A DNA stretch of 64,000 nucleotides from Mugil cephalus. Its lineage: Eukaryota; Chordata; Actinopteri; Mugiliformes; Mugilidae. The notes beneath the pieces are model-generated. The model saw nothing but the letters and a program-made list of their open reading frames with translations. It was not told where the DNA came from and made no database searches. Shown in pieces: positions 1-20,093 of the stretch (within the stretch, counting starts at the first letter, position 1; each line of letters starts with the position of its first letter). Position numbers and translations under genes: made by a program. Location of the stretch: the NCBI RefSeq assembly GCF_022458985.1, contig NC_061789.1:10918357-10982356 (forward strand). Direction: 5' to 3'.

Positions 1-1185
1 GAAAGATGGCAGATGCAGACGTAGCAGCAGCAGCTTTGTTGGTTTAATACTTGGATTATTAGGAGGCTTTTCATCTCAAGTCATCGCCTGGATTGTAACA
101 CCAGCAGGTTACAAATGAGTCATGATCAGACTCCAAAATGCCTTTGACAAACATGGTAATTATACGACTGTAAACCAAAAATACAAAAAAGGATAAGGAT
201 TCAGGATTTTCACTGGTGGGGCAGCTTCGGTTTCGAATGAGGCCTTAAAAGGCTTTGGTTTGTCCAAGTTGTCTCAGTCCTGCTGCCGTGTTCCTCCTTC
301 AAGTCCAAACACAATCACAATGTAGGTCAGACACCAATCTGACCTACAGTCACCCAGTCAATCAGTTCTTTACTTTCCTATTCACAGAAACTTAAATTGA
401 CCAGAGGGCTGTTTGACTGATTCAGATTTTTTAGCATCGTAAATGTTGACCTGCACAAGGTTTTGGTCACAAAAGCATTTATGTGTACAGAAGGCCTAAT
501 AATAGGTCAGCTGCCAAGAAAGGTTAAGAAGCGTTCGCTGTGTCCTGCTGGGGATCAGGCCCTCTCACACAGTTCACTTCAGTTTGTTCACTTCAAATGA
601 AATTTTGGCACACACCCAGATACTTAACCACCAGTCCTCCTGCACCAAAGCGGGATCAGCAAAACTAAGACTTTCAGCTGCTTAGTGTTTATTTACCAGG
701 ACTCTTGCGGATCAAAAATCCGAGTCATTCAGTTTGGCGCCGTCCCTCACTGCCCGACAAAAGGTCTGGGGAACTGTTTGGATCAGTAAAAATAGCCGCG
801 ACTTGACTGATCTCCAACGAGGCGACTTCTCTGTAAACTGGAGGACTTAAGGGGCTGCGAAGACGTGCGTAAAGTCAATCTGCGCTGAGCCGAGTGGACA
901 TAGCTGGGGCAGGACGGTCTCAGTGGGCGGACCTGATGGTATTTTACAACTGCTGGCAGGACGCACGCTTCACTCGAGCATAAAGGTGTGAGCAGGGGGA
1001 GGCAGCGACCTACAAACTCCTTCCAGCTCGTTAAGGACCCAACAGATCAACACCGCTGCGCCGAGAATCACGCTGATGGATTTAAAGGTTGGAAACAAGG
1101 TAAAGAAATCATGGTCTCCGTAGAAAGTAGTCTAGGAGGTTCCCAAGTCATTTATTTTCACACATTTGTTTTGCTTTCTTTGCAG
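1..1185 (+). promoter_or_regulatory. 5' flank and non-coding first exon of the small membrane-protein gene
   Basis: No coding exon is seen here. A probable non-coding exon ends at 1099 with a good donor (CAAG then GTAAAG). The short intron 1100-1185 ends in a pyrimidine-rich acceptor (TTTGCAG), and the next exon carries the ATG at 1263. A CATAAA box at 978-983 could serve as a weak TATA-like element. Four AGGTCA/TGACCT half-sites lie at 324-329, 340-345, 447-452 and 504-509, two of them in a perfect hairpin (see findings). The ORF at 988-1215 spans the inferred intron and is not taken as coding. The transcription start is not known. Confidence 0.4.
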
Positions 1186-1259
1186 ACATTTTTCTGGAGA
1201 ATGGTGCAGTTATAAGTGATCATCAGCATCATCATCATCACTATCATCATCGGCTTTGA

Positions 1260-3400
<2,141 letters not shown>

Positions 3401-5030
3401 TTTGTTTCTGTTGTTTTTTTTTTTACTGTGATCATGAACAGCTTTGGTAGCTAGCAACATAGACCGTCTGTGAGCTCAAATGCTTGGGAGATGTGGCTAC
3501 AAGGAGATCAATTGAATCCTCCTCTCCTGTTCTCCTTTACTGCCAGCAGATACTGGAAAACATCTCCATTGACTATGCTGTGTCTCTTGACATGTTAAGG
3601 GATTTGTCTTTATAATGTGAGAGGACTTAAGACTGTGGTTTCAATTACAAACCACATAGAGAAAAGTCAAAGCCGACAATCTGAGAAGAGGTATTCAAAG
3701 ACACAGGTTTAGAAGAGAATGTCAGTGGATATTATCTCCATGTGCCTGTCCTTCAAAGTTCAACATGAGATGATGTTTAGTAGAGTACAAAATGTAATTT
3801 TTTAAATGTAATGCAGTATAATAGAGGAGCTACAGTATGAGACTGAAAGATTGTCCATCTGTTGCACTATTATAATCCACCTGTGAGAGATTAGCTGTGA
3901 GGTCATCTTATTTATTTGTTTCCTAGCATGATGCGTGTGCGACAAGTTATTTTGCTTTTGTCACTCTTAACTCGTGTTCTGAGAAAGAGAGGTGCTCTCG
4001 GTACGTAATCCTGACATCAACAAAGCTGCTTTCAAGCTGTAAACACACCAGCGGGTTATCTCCACACACTTCAAGTAAAATGTTATTTGCAGGCACTGAG
4101 GGATTAGGGTAAGAGGAAGACTTAACGGGAGTTCCAGCAACTCTACAGGAACACACACAAGACGCCTTAATCCTGAGTCCTTTATCGCAGGTGTCGCACG
4201 CGCTAGTGGAATCCCCAGTCTGGAATGAAGGGCCAAACAATGCAGTTTATTCAAATACACAACAGCTTCAAGACTTAGAAGGGAGAGGGGCACATGTCTA
4301 ATGACATTTTTTAATGCAGCTATCTGTTAAAACGTATTTAATCAATTCTGAACAACTGCTAAAAATAGTACTAAATCTGTCTGTGGAAGCACTTTTCTGT
4401 CATGATAAAAGTGAAGTGTCATAATAATGAGAAAGCTTCTTACTGATTTGAGTTAAAATTTGAAGTCAAGGAAAGATAATTATCACTTTTTATTTATTTA
4501 ATTAAAGAGAGAGAAAAAAAACACTCAGAAAATCCCACATTTTCCCAAGTGAAAGAAACCTGGGCAAAGAAGCATATTCATATTTACAGCTTCTGTCTAA
4601 CCAATGTCACATATCTCCTATAGCAACAGTTAAGTGGGTTAATTCGAGCACTGAACGTTATTCTGTAAAAGTCATTCTGTGTGATGAAGGATAAAAACAT
4701 TTAGAAAAAATATATCTGTGTTTTGAGAATTTGTTTATATGTTCTTATCAGTGTACTGAATATAAATCAAATTTTAAATGTTACATGTGGTAAATACTAT
4801 AAGTGCTGGTCTATGTTTTCTTTACACTCATATCCACTTTCTGCAAACACATGCCACGTCAGGAAGAGGACAAGAGGCTTTTCATTGGGATGTTTTAAAG
4901 CCTTCGTTTCCACTAAGAATGGCATAACTGTTTATTTTTTAGTACTCTAATACTAGGAACTCATTTTCAAGAGGCCATGCTATGCTCATATACAGATTCA
5001 TAAAATCCAAACACCTGGCCACGGAAGAGC
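3401..5030. other. 3' UTR of the small membrane-protein gene, then unannotated spacer
   Basis: The stop codon at 3398-3400 is followed by a T-run and unique A/T-rich sequence that probably includes the 3' UTR. I do not see one convincing AATAAA signal. The overlapping minus-strand ORFs at 3947-4293 show no family resemblance and no splice context. Confidence 0.35.
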
Positions 5031-5034
5031 GTAA

Positions 5035-6040
5035 CCTTACGTCGCTAGTAAGGCCACGCCCCCTCACGGGTGAAAACAAAGTAGACTTTGTTGTGCTGTG
5101 TATTGTTCCTCTAACAACTTAAAAGATAAAACTTAGAGATTTTCTCTGCTCCCCTCAAGCGAGAGGGACAAAAATAGAATAAATGTATGACTTCAGGCCA
5201 TAAAATTGGTGGACAAAGATGGAAAGCCGTGGGACCCTGTCTATGTGTACGTGTGCGGCAGACACTCAATCAGGATGCTAACATTAGCTAATATCAGTCG
5301 TCAGAGTTGTTTATAATGTTAATGTTTTTAATGTTCAAAACGGCCCGTATTATTTCAAATGTCAAGTTTTTTACACTTGGCAACATTATTGTTTGTCCTA
5401 TTTTGCCCAGTCGAAAAGAACATTTCAAATATCCGCAACTACATTCTTCCTAGGACAAATGACGTCAATTTTGCCATTCATGTGTATGAGGTTCGACAGA
5501 TATCTACAATTGAGTTGCAGATATCCGCAATGTGTATTGTAACTTTCATTTCGCCTAGTCAGAATTACAGATATCTTGAATTAGAGTTTTGACTTGGCGA
5601 AATGGTGTTGCAGAAGACCCCGCCAACCACTTCAAGCGGGAGCGGGTTGTTGATAAACATTGCACTTGTGGTGAGCAAGATGGCGGAGCAGCCAGAGCTA
5701 CTCGAGTATTCAAAGTCGCAGTCCGTGCAAGGCAGGAGCTGCAGGGAGGAATGCAAAGAACGCATTACTGGCCTCCTCATTTCCTTGTGGTTTTCGCAAT
5801 TACAGCCAACGCCGTCCTACTTCTTTCTGAACTGACTTCTTCGTCCTTGATTACGGCGTGGAGGGGAAGTGACGAGTCGTCAGAAAGACGTTGTTGACAT
5901 CTACAATGTTAATTCCGGATAGTCAAACTTTGCTATTTAAATGTTAAATCGGCTTGCCATAGATTATGTGTGGATTTGTATTTACCGCCAGTGGTTCGTT
6001 TTCACCCAAATGGAGGTGTGGCCTAATTTACTACTCTGTT
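5035..6040. mobile_element. possible DNA element with short inverted ends
   Basis: At about 5040-5090 the plus strand reads AGTAAGGCCACGCCCCCTC followed by GGGTGAAAAC. At about 5998-6035 an imperfect inverted copy appears (TTTTCACCC, then AGGTGTGGCCTAATTTACTA). These may be the termini of a roughly 1-kb element. The interior holds short ORFs (5589-5897 and others) with no recognised domain. An internal 120-bp stretch (5121-5240) is shared with 27511-27626. No target-site duplication could be defined, so the boundaries are tentative. Confidence 0.35.
5121..5240 (+). repeat. interspersed repeat, copy 1 (partner at 27511-27626)
   Basis: The text from AAAAGATAAA to GGGACCCTG aligns by eye with 27511-27626 in the same orientation. 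Shared words include GATTTTCTCTG, CCCTCAAG, GAGAGGGACAA and GTGGGACCCTG. Family not assigned. Confidence 0.6.
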
Positions 6041-6048
6041 CTCCATAC

Positions 6049-6355
6049 GAGGCGTGGCCTTTGTTGTTGTTGATGATGTCATCGTGACATCATCAGGTTA
6101 CCAGTGAGAGCTTTTATATAGGACCCGTTTGTCATTGTCACCAACAGTTTAGAGGTCGGGCTGAAAGGTCCAACCTCCTCCGCTGACTCTGGTCTGTTCA
6201 ACCCAACAGCCACATGATCAGCCCACTGTGGCTGCAGGTGGAGGTCTCAGCCTCCTCAGGACACCAAGCTCATGCTAACGGTGTAGCCCTCAGCTAATCC
6301 AGTGGAAGGCCATCAGTAGCCCTTATAGTATTTTTATACTATAATAACAGGCATG
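6049..6355 (+). repeat. roughly 310-bp interspersed repeat, inverted relative to 28866-29205
   Basis: It runs from GAGGCGTGGCCTTTGTTGTT through TATATAGGACCCGTTTGTCA and the stretch GGTCCAACCTCCTCCGCTGA to TATACTATAATAACAGGCA. The reverse complement of 28866-29205 has nearly the same order of words. One end carries palindromic TGATGTCATCGTGACATCA. Element class unknown. Confidence 0.7.
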
Positions 6356-6790
6356 TTCAACATGTGCTTGTTTTTTTTTCAAGCTTCCTCCTACTTTCCA
6401 AAAACATAAAAATTGGCCCCAAGTGTGGTCTCTCTGTGTTAACCCTGTGGTAGACCTGTCCAGGGTGTACCCCTCCTCTTGTTGAAGGAACTGGCATTAC
6501 AGAAGCAGTGTTTTGTGGGACAGAGCAACTTTCTTTTGATCTTTGGGATCTCTAACTTTGCATACTTTTAAAAAAGCTAGAAAGCTAAAAGCTGGAAAGA
6601 CGTCCAAGCCATTTTTGAAATAACTAGCGACAACCTCATAGAAAGATACTTATTGCATATTAACACTTTGTTCCCAGTGGTATAGAGTTATTTCCTCTCA
6701 AGCTGTTGTCAAACACATGTGGCAGCTTTTAAGAAATTAAACCAACAAGTCAGACTGTAGTGATAGTTGGAAAATGCATTATATTTAAGC

Positions 6791-6796
6791 TTTATT
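6791..6796 (-). terminator. polyadenylation signal of FARSA
   Basis: TTTATT on the plus strand gives AATAAA on the FARSA strand, 287 nt beyond the stop codon at 7083. It is the nearest canonical signal downstream of the gene, so cleavage is expected near 6770-6780. Inferred from position only. Confidence 0.5.
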
Positions 6797-7082
6797 ACAA
6801 TCCCAGAATTTTATTACTTTCCCGTACAAGAAGCTGATTTGGTGTAGTAACTAGGGCACAGTTAAAAAAAACAACAGCTGTATGTAACTTGTATGTTCTG
6901 CTTGGCAGCAGCCTGTGGACTTGGCATAAAAATGCTGCTACAATGTGTTAAAGCCCTTTGAAAAATATTTTAAGATCTATCTGAAGTATAATATGTATAG
7001 AGAAAAAGTGAGAAACAGAACTGAGGTGTAATGAGACAAAATGGGTCCTTCCATAGCATTAATAATGATAGCTGGGTGTAAC

Positions 7083-14881
<7,799 letters not shown>

Positions 14882-14922
14882 GCTTGGAGCACTGTGAACT
14901 GAAGCCAGAATGAAACTGGATG

Positions 14923-14928
14923 TGACGT
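14923..14928 (-). promoter_or_regulatory. CRE/ATF half-site just upstream of the FARSA ATG
   Basis: TGACGT on the plus strand (ACGTCA on the gene strand) lies about 42 nt upstream of the FARSA start codon, in the region expected to hold the promoter or short 5' UTR. A (TTC)n run at 14949-14972 lies just beyond it. This is a motif match only. Confidence 0.25.
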
Positions 14929-15383
14929 AGCATTCCTGGGACGGTCCTTTTTCTTCTTCTTCTTCTTCTTCTTTGATATTGTAGCAAACTATAACAGTGA
15001 GTAACCGACACCCTGTGGTCTGTGATGATAACTGCAGTGGCTTACAATCTAATATTTGTTCAGCATAAAACACACACACCTATATAAATCGGAAATCCTT
15101 TAATTAATTTTTAATAATTAAAAAAAAAAAAAAAAAACATATCTGGTGATGTTTTTCCATAATATGTAAAGTAGAATTTAATCCAGTGTGTCCTGTAAAG
15201 ATTGGTCTCTTCCCTCCTGCTCCTCCCTCCATTTCTTATACGTCCAACCACTTCAGGCAGGTAAGAGTCACATAAGAGTTTCAGAAAGCCAGGCTAAGAG
15301 GATGATTAGACGAACAATGCAGACTGCACTCATGAAGAGGGGAATTGCAATGGAGGCAGGTGCCTTAAAGACAAACACAATAA

Positions 15384-15420
15384 AGGTTTCACAAATCAGA
15401 GACTGCGTTATAATGAATCT
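15384..15420 (+). repeat. left copy of a 35-bp inverted repeat pair flanking the transposase region
   Basis: It starts AGGTTTCACAAATCAGAGAC and continues TGCGTTATAATGAATC. Read inverted, 19509-19541 is identical except for a 2-base gap and one end base. The two copies enclose the ISL2EU transposase and the P-like THAP remnant, so they may be the element's terminal inverted repeats. No target duplication could be fixed. Confidence 0.65.
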
Positions 15421-16473
15421 CCAGGGTCTGTAGATTAATCAATCCAGATTAGAGAAGTCTAGGTACACTGGTTTTAGATGTGGACCTCATCTAATGTGGT
15501 CTGCATGACTATGAGATTAAAAAAAGAAACCTAAACCTGACCAAGTGTGGCCTTTGTTGTTCATCCAGATGCATGTTGCCCTGATTGCTTTGTCTTCTTA
15601 AAGTTGACCATGGAGCACACAAACTCAAAGAGAGCCACTGTTATTAGTTGCTAGTCTGGAGTGATTTTGTGGTTTTTGCCTGTGATGACATGTTTGTGCT
15701 GTACTAACAGAGATTAAACTGAAGTGTGATTTGTTTTTGTTTTTTTAACACTTCCGTGCCCAAATACCTCTTCATGCACGAGTCATTAAAGTAAAAAATG
15801 ATGACATAGACTACTAAGTTTATTCTTTCATTGGTATTGCATATTGTGTTTGTACACTGAACATGTCATTCTGTAACGCTTATCACTGTATTTCTTTTTT
15901 TCACATCACGTTCTGAAATTAAAGCTGGGGACATTTACAGCTCAGAGATAAAAGAAAAAGAAAAAAGAATTAAATGTTATCAAGATGAAATGAAGAAAGG
16001 GACAATTATGGTTTCAATTATTTTGACTTTATTTTGATCTTGATTTGAGCTATTTAAAGATAACCTACGATGATTAAAGCAACTATTCTGTATAGTTCCT
16101 AGAAGTTAGTGGGAAATAATAGTAATAATAATGATAACAAATGAAGTAATGAAAGTATAATAACCCACAAAGGCACAAAAACACAATTAACATTATCAGA
16201 AACACCAAAACCACCAAGTGTCATGCCACAAAACTGAGCAAGAATTTTTGAGGCTGTGTCAAATACAGTTGACAAAATGGAACTTAAATGGGACAAGTTC
16301 TGTGGAGTTACGACTGTGGCTCCCACTGAGAGCAACGCACGTATTTGTACGGCAACATATTCACAGGTCACGACAAAAAAGACGGTCAACGAGCGCATAT
16401 TCTGATTCTGATGATTCATTATTTACGATACATTACCACCTGTCTCTCTGCATAGAGATTAGCATTAGCTCGC

Positions 16474-18114
16474 TCACGCTTTAACCAAGGGCCCGTGTTC
16501 ATAGTTGACTAACAGACAGGCAACCGTGTAGAGCTGGTTGATGCTGGCTGTGAGCGACAGTGGAATCACCGTGCTGAATATTTTATGCTCCTTCACCCTG
16601 CGAATGAGACGCTCAACGTGAGTCTTTATGACCTCTGACCCAGACAGCGGTGTCCTCTTAGACGGGAAGGAAGGGATGTGGACTCTGCAGGGTAAACAGT
16701 CTCCCACGAGGAAGCCCTCGTCCACCATGACGGCCATAGACGGATTCAGGAGCGGCACTATTCCAGACTGCTTTAAGATCCCTTTGTCACTAATGGCGCC
16801 CTCGTAGAGAGACGACACGAATGTCACGGCGCCGTGAGGGGCCAAACCGATCAACCCTTTAAACGTACAGTGGGATTTACGACTAGAAAGCACCTCGCTC
16901 TGAAGGAGAAGAGAACGTCTTTTTTGGCAACGGAGTCCTACACAGTCTAAAATGATCTGGGTGTCGGAGTAATCCTGGAACACGTCTGGAAGGTGAGCTC
17001 TGACCGTCTCCTCGTCCATCCAAATACCCACAGCTCCTAGTACAGCGTAAAGGAAGTCAGCCCACGTGTTTACGATCCGGCTCACGGCCGAGCGGGGAAC
17101 CCTGAATCGTTGGGCCAAACCCTTCAGCTTCAGACCCAATGACAAGTAGTTCATGAAAAGGAAAAACTCATCGACGGGTTGAAGAATCTGAGGGAAATAA
17201 AGTTTATTATTACCTCACACACTGATCGGCTGAATCTGTTTGGATTATTATTGAATTTGTAGAGAAAATGGAAAAATACTCACCATTGCACTTGCAGCGT
17301 GGGGGACCTGGTTAGTCAGACCAATGCAGCATGGTCTTGTAACCTGTACCATCTTGTTGGCGGCCGGCTCTATTTGTCTCCAAAAGGCTATGAAGTGGGC
17401 ATGACTTGCAAATCTGTATGTAAAAATATAATAAACCTATAAGTCTTATAACATAGGTCTCAAACAGGGGACCCCTAGGGGATCTGTGGCGGTACTGCAG
17501 AGGGGTTGCAAAATCTTTGGTTGATTATACATTTTTTGTATATATTTGAATTTCCCCCAGAAATTTACATTTTGTTAAATACACACTAACATGAATCCAA
17601 CATATTTTTGTAAAGTGATAAGGGAAAGCTTAATACTGAATGCTGTATGATGCTCGTGAAGAAGCATTATTGGCCTGTGTTTTTGTACACTACACACACT
17701 AATATGACAAACACGACCTCGTCAGCACAGGTCAAACATGCTTGTTTACCTTGTATAGAATTGGATGTCCTCATCAGACGCAGAAAAACGCTCCAAGCAG
17801 AACCTGCTGTTGACGGCGTTCTCCTCCATCTGTCGTCGAAGCCTTGCGACTTCCGCGCGGAGTTCCTCGACACACTGGAGAGACAAACCCAGCGCAGCAG
17901 GCTCAGTACTAGTACAGTAATTGTGGTCAAACTCCAGGCCCGTGGGGACGGGGAGAGTGTAATTATTACTCGTCATCGTCGTCCGCTGAGTGGGTGGTTC
18001 AATTAAAACTGCCGGCTGCAAACTCGTGAGCTATTGGTCACTGTAAATTTATCCCGTCTGATGTTTATTGCCCAGCGCTTCTGTATCTCTATACCCTTTG
18101 GAAAGGTGTGGAAA
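16474..18114 (-). pseudogene. ISL2EU-type THAP plus DDE transposase gene, probably inactivated
   Basis: Minus-strand exons run 18114-17750, 17413-17284 and 17187-16474. The first holds a THAP core (FHTFPKGIEIQKRW, then RRDKF and RVCSRQF). The expected Cys-x2-His is Cys-x2-Gln, and a stop (18003-18005) follows at once, so reaching the next part needs a frame change near 18003-18020. There follow NNYTLPVPTG, a coiled coil (VEELRAEVARLRRQMEEN) and the family motif RFCLERFSASDEDIQFYTR. The second and third exons join in frame: an FW segment, PVDEFFLFMNYLSLGLKLK, a helix-turn-helix (RFRVPRSAVSRIVNTW) and the DDE core. Catalytic candidates are D in IILDC, D in VMVDEGF (family usual: ADRGF) and E in HVERLIRRVKEHKIF. 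All three acidic residues remain. The 5' THAP exon was not found. A cut-and-paste transposase of the IS5/Harbinger-like ISL2EU group is the best reading. Confidence 0.82.
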
Positions 18115-18539
18115 CTGGACTGGGGTATGAGTTACACCTAGCTCGCCGCACTATCCACCCATTTCTGGAGGGTTACTTTTTTATTTTCACATGCCTTCAT
18201 GAGTAAATAAACTAAAAACAACAAAAGACGAAGAATCTATTCTACCCTCTCTCCAAGTTTCCTTTCATGTTATCCTTTAATTTCCCTGGGGTCTTCATCA
18301 ACAGGTATTCCATACACCACCCACATACAGCATGTCCCTTCTCCAACTTTTTCCCTGAACTGATTTTCTTTTTACACATCTCAGCTCTCTGTTCCTCATT
18401 TCTGCAGAAAACCAAAAGACTCCCATCATTAAGTACTGACCCCACTGACTTGACTCAAAACTCTTTTCTTAATAGATTTCTCACATTTGTAAAGAGGAGC
18501 AAGCACATACTGCATCGTATATAAGAGATGCCTGGCTGT

Positions 18540-19252
18540 TTGGGAACACCTTCCAGTTTCCTTCGCAGCGATCGAAGTGATGGTAGAGGTTGATTTTGAG
18601 CAAGAAGCAGGTTGTATCCAGTAGGACCACATGGAAACTTTAACTGAAGGCCCTTTTTTGACAGTGTCAGCTGACCATTTTGTCCCCTCTGTACTTGGCT
18701 AAGTCTGTAAAGCTGGTCTGCGTTGAAGACTCTTAAATATTTTCTTCAAGTTGTTTTCTCTGCCTGCCGACCTTCCACTTCTCTTTCCTTTCTTTTACAA
18801 GAGCCTGCTGAAATGAGGATACCTGGTTTTTCGAGATGTTCAACTGTTTGTCCCCGCTGGCCGTGTCCCCGCTCACAGCCCCGTCAGTGCACACATTGTC
18901 CGTCAGACCATCTTTGATATCTGGAATAGAATAAGAAGTAGCTGCACTTTGCGCCCTGTGTTTATTTTTGCACTCCTCTCCTCAGTGGAGAGAACCAACT
19001 TTCAAATAAGTCCAATCAGTTCTCACCTGTTTTAACTTTAGGGGACGTAGGACATTCTGTAGAACAATACGAATGGTCGAGCTGTACGTGTTCCTTTCTA
19101 CCAAGACATGGTTGGTCTCGTCTCTTGCAGCACCTGGTGCATCTCTCAAGGGGCCGTGGTGTGAACGTGAACTGCGTTGGGACAGCATTCGGTTTGAGCT
19201 TCCTCAGGCCATCAGCTCTGGCCCTCTCATACTGAGTTTCATCAAAGTGGTC
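18540..19252 (-). pseudogene. THAP / P-element-like transposase remnant
   Basis: Exon-like blocks at 19252-19027, 18920-18823 and roughly 18693-18560 join in frame at good splice sites. The first begins DHFDETQYERARADGLRKLK and continues to the AVPT motif, the usual C-terminal half of a THAP zinc finger, then LDHSYC. The third reads LTLSKKGLQLKF, then GPTGYNLLL and LPSLRSLRRKLEG, resembling the conserved start of P-element/THAP9-type transposases. After it the frame closes and no catalytic region follows. The first THAP exon is also not seen. It is therefore a fragment, nested between the inverted repeats that also enclose the ISL2EU gene, on the same strand. Assignment to P versus Kolobok is not certain. 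Confidence 0.6.
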
Positions 19253-19508
19253 CTACGAGCAAAATGACTGTTTTTTTTAAATGGGAGTCAAGAAGATGTA
19301 GACAAAAGACAATACAAATAAATATATAACAGCTATAAACAAGTGGGCCTTATCTTGTATTCTTAGCCAGAGATCTCTCATTTCACCACAAGCACATGCA
19401 TGAAACAAACTTTGTAATTTTATTTAATATGTATATTCTAAAGGTTCACAGAAAAGACGATGCTGAAGTTAGCTTCCGATTTTGCAGTGCGACTGTTTAG
19501 TGCTAAAC

Positions 19509-19541
19509 ATTCATTATAACAGTCTCTGATTTGTGAAACCT
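19509..19541 (-). repeat. right copy of the 35-bp inverted repeat pair
   Basis: This is the inverted partner of 15384-15420 (reads CAGTCTCTGATTTGTGAAAC on the plus strand). The outward edge on this side is followed by CTGGTCTAATGAGGTCTAG. Confidence 0.65.
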
Positions 19542-20093
19542 GGTCTAATGAGGTCTAGAGGTATCAAACAAAAAAAAATTTAGCATTTAGCATTTTCACA
19601 TAAAATTTAACACAATTATGGGTGTCAGACACAGTTCATGTGTTGCCTAAAATGTTCTCACATCAAGAAGTGTCACAAAAACAACAATGTGTGGGTAAAC
19701 AGTCACACTGCACATCCAGTTCATTTCCCCTTAACTTTCCCTTTAAGAACTGAATCGGAGGCTGGTAAATCGGAAGCCAACTTCAGCGTCGCGTTTCACA
19801 GCATAAAAGACGGTAGCTGCTATGACCCGTTTCGCAAATACCACCATCTTGGACATCGCGCAATGCATTGTGATTATGCACCGAAGCATTCTGGGATTGA
19901 AAGCGTCCAAAGAAGCATCTCCGGACCATGCTCCGCAGCTCTGACGGACGGCTGCAATGGACACCGGAGACCAGTTAGGTGATATGATTTAAACATTATT
20001 TATCCGAACGCGATGTTGTAGTTTCAAATGCATTAAAAAAAGATTTAGTTGCCCATTGACGTGCAGCATCTTTATTAAATCTCCAATCAAAGG

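Noticed and set aside
988..1215. 75-codon ORF before the small membrane-protein gene
   Set aside because: It runs through a donor and acceptor pair (1100-1185) that better explains the region as a non-coding exon plus intron.
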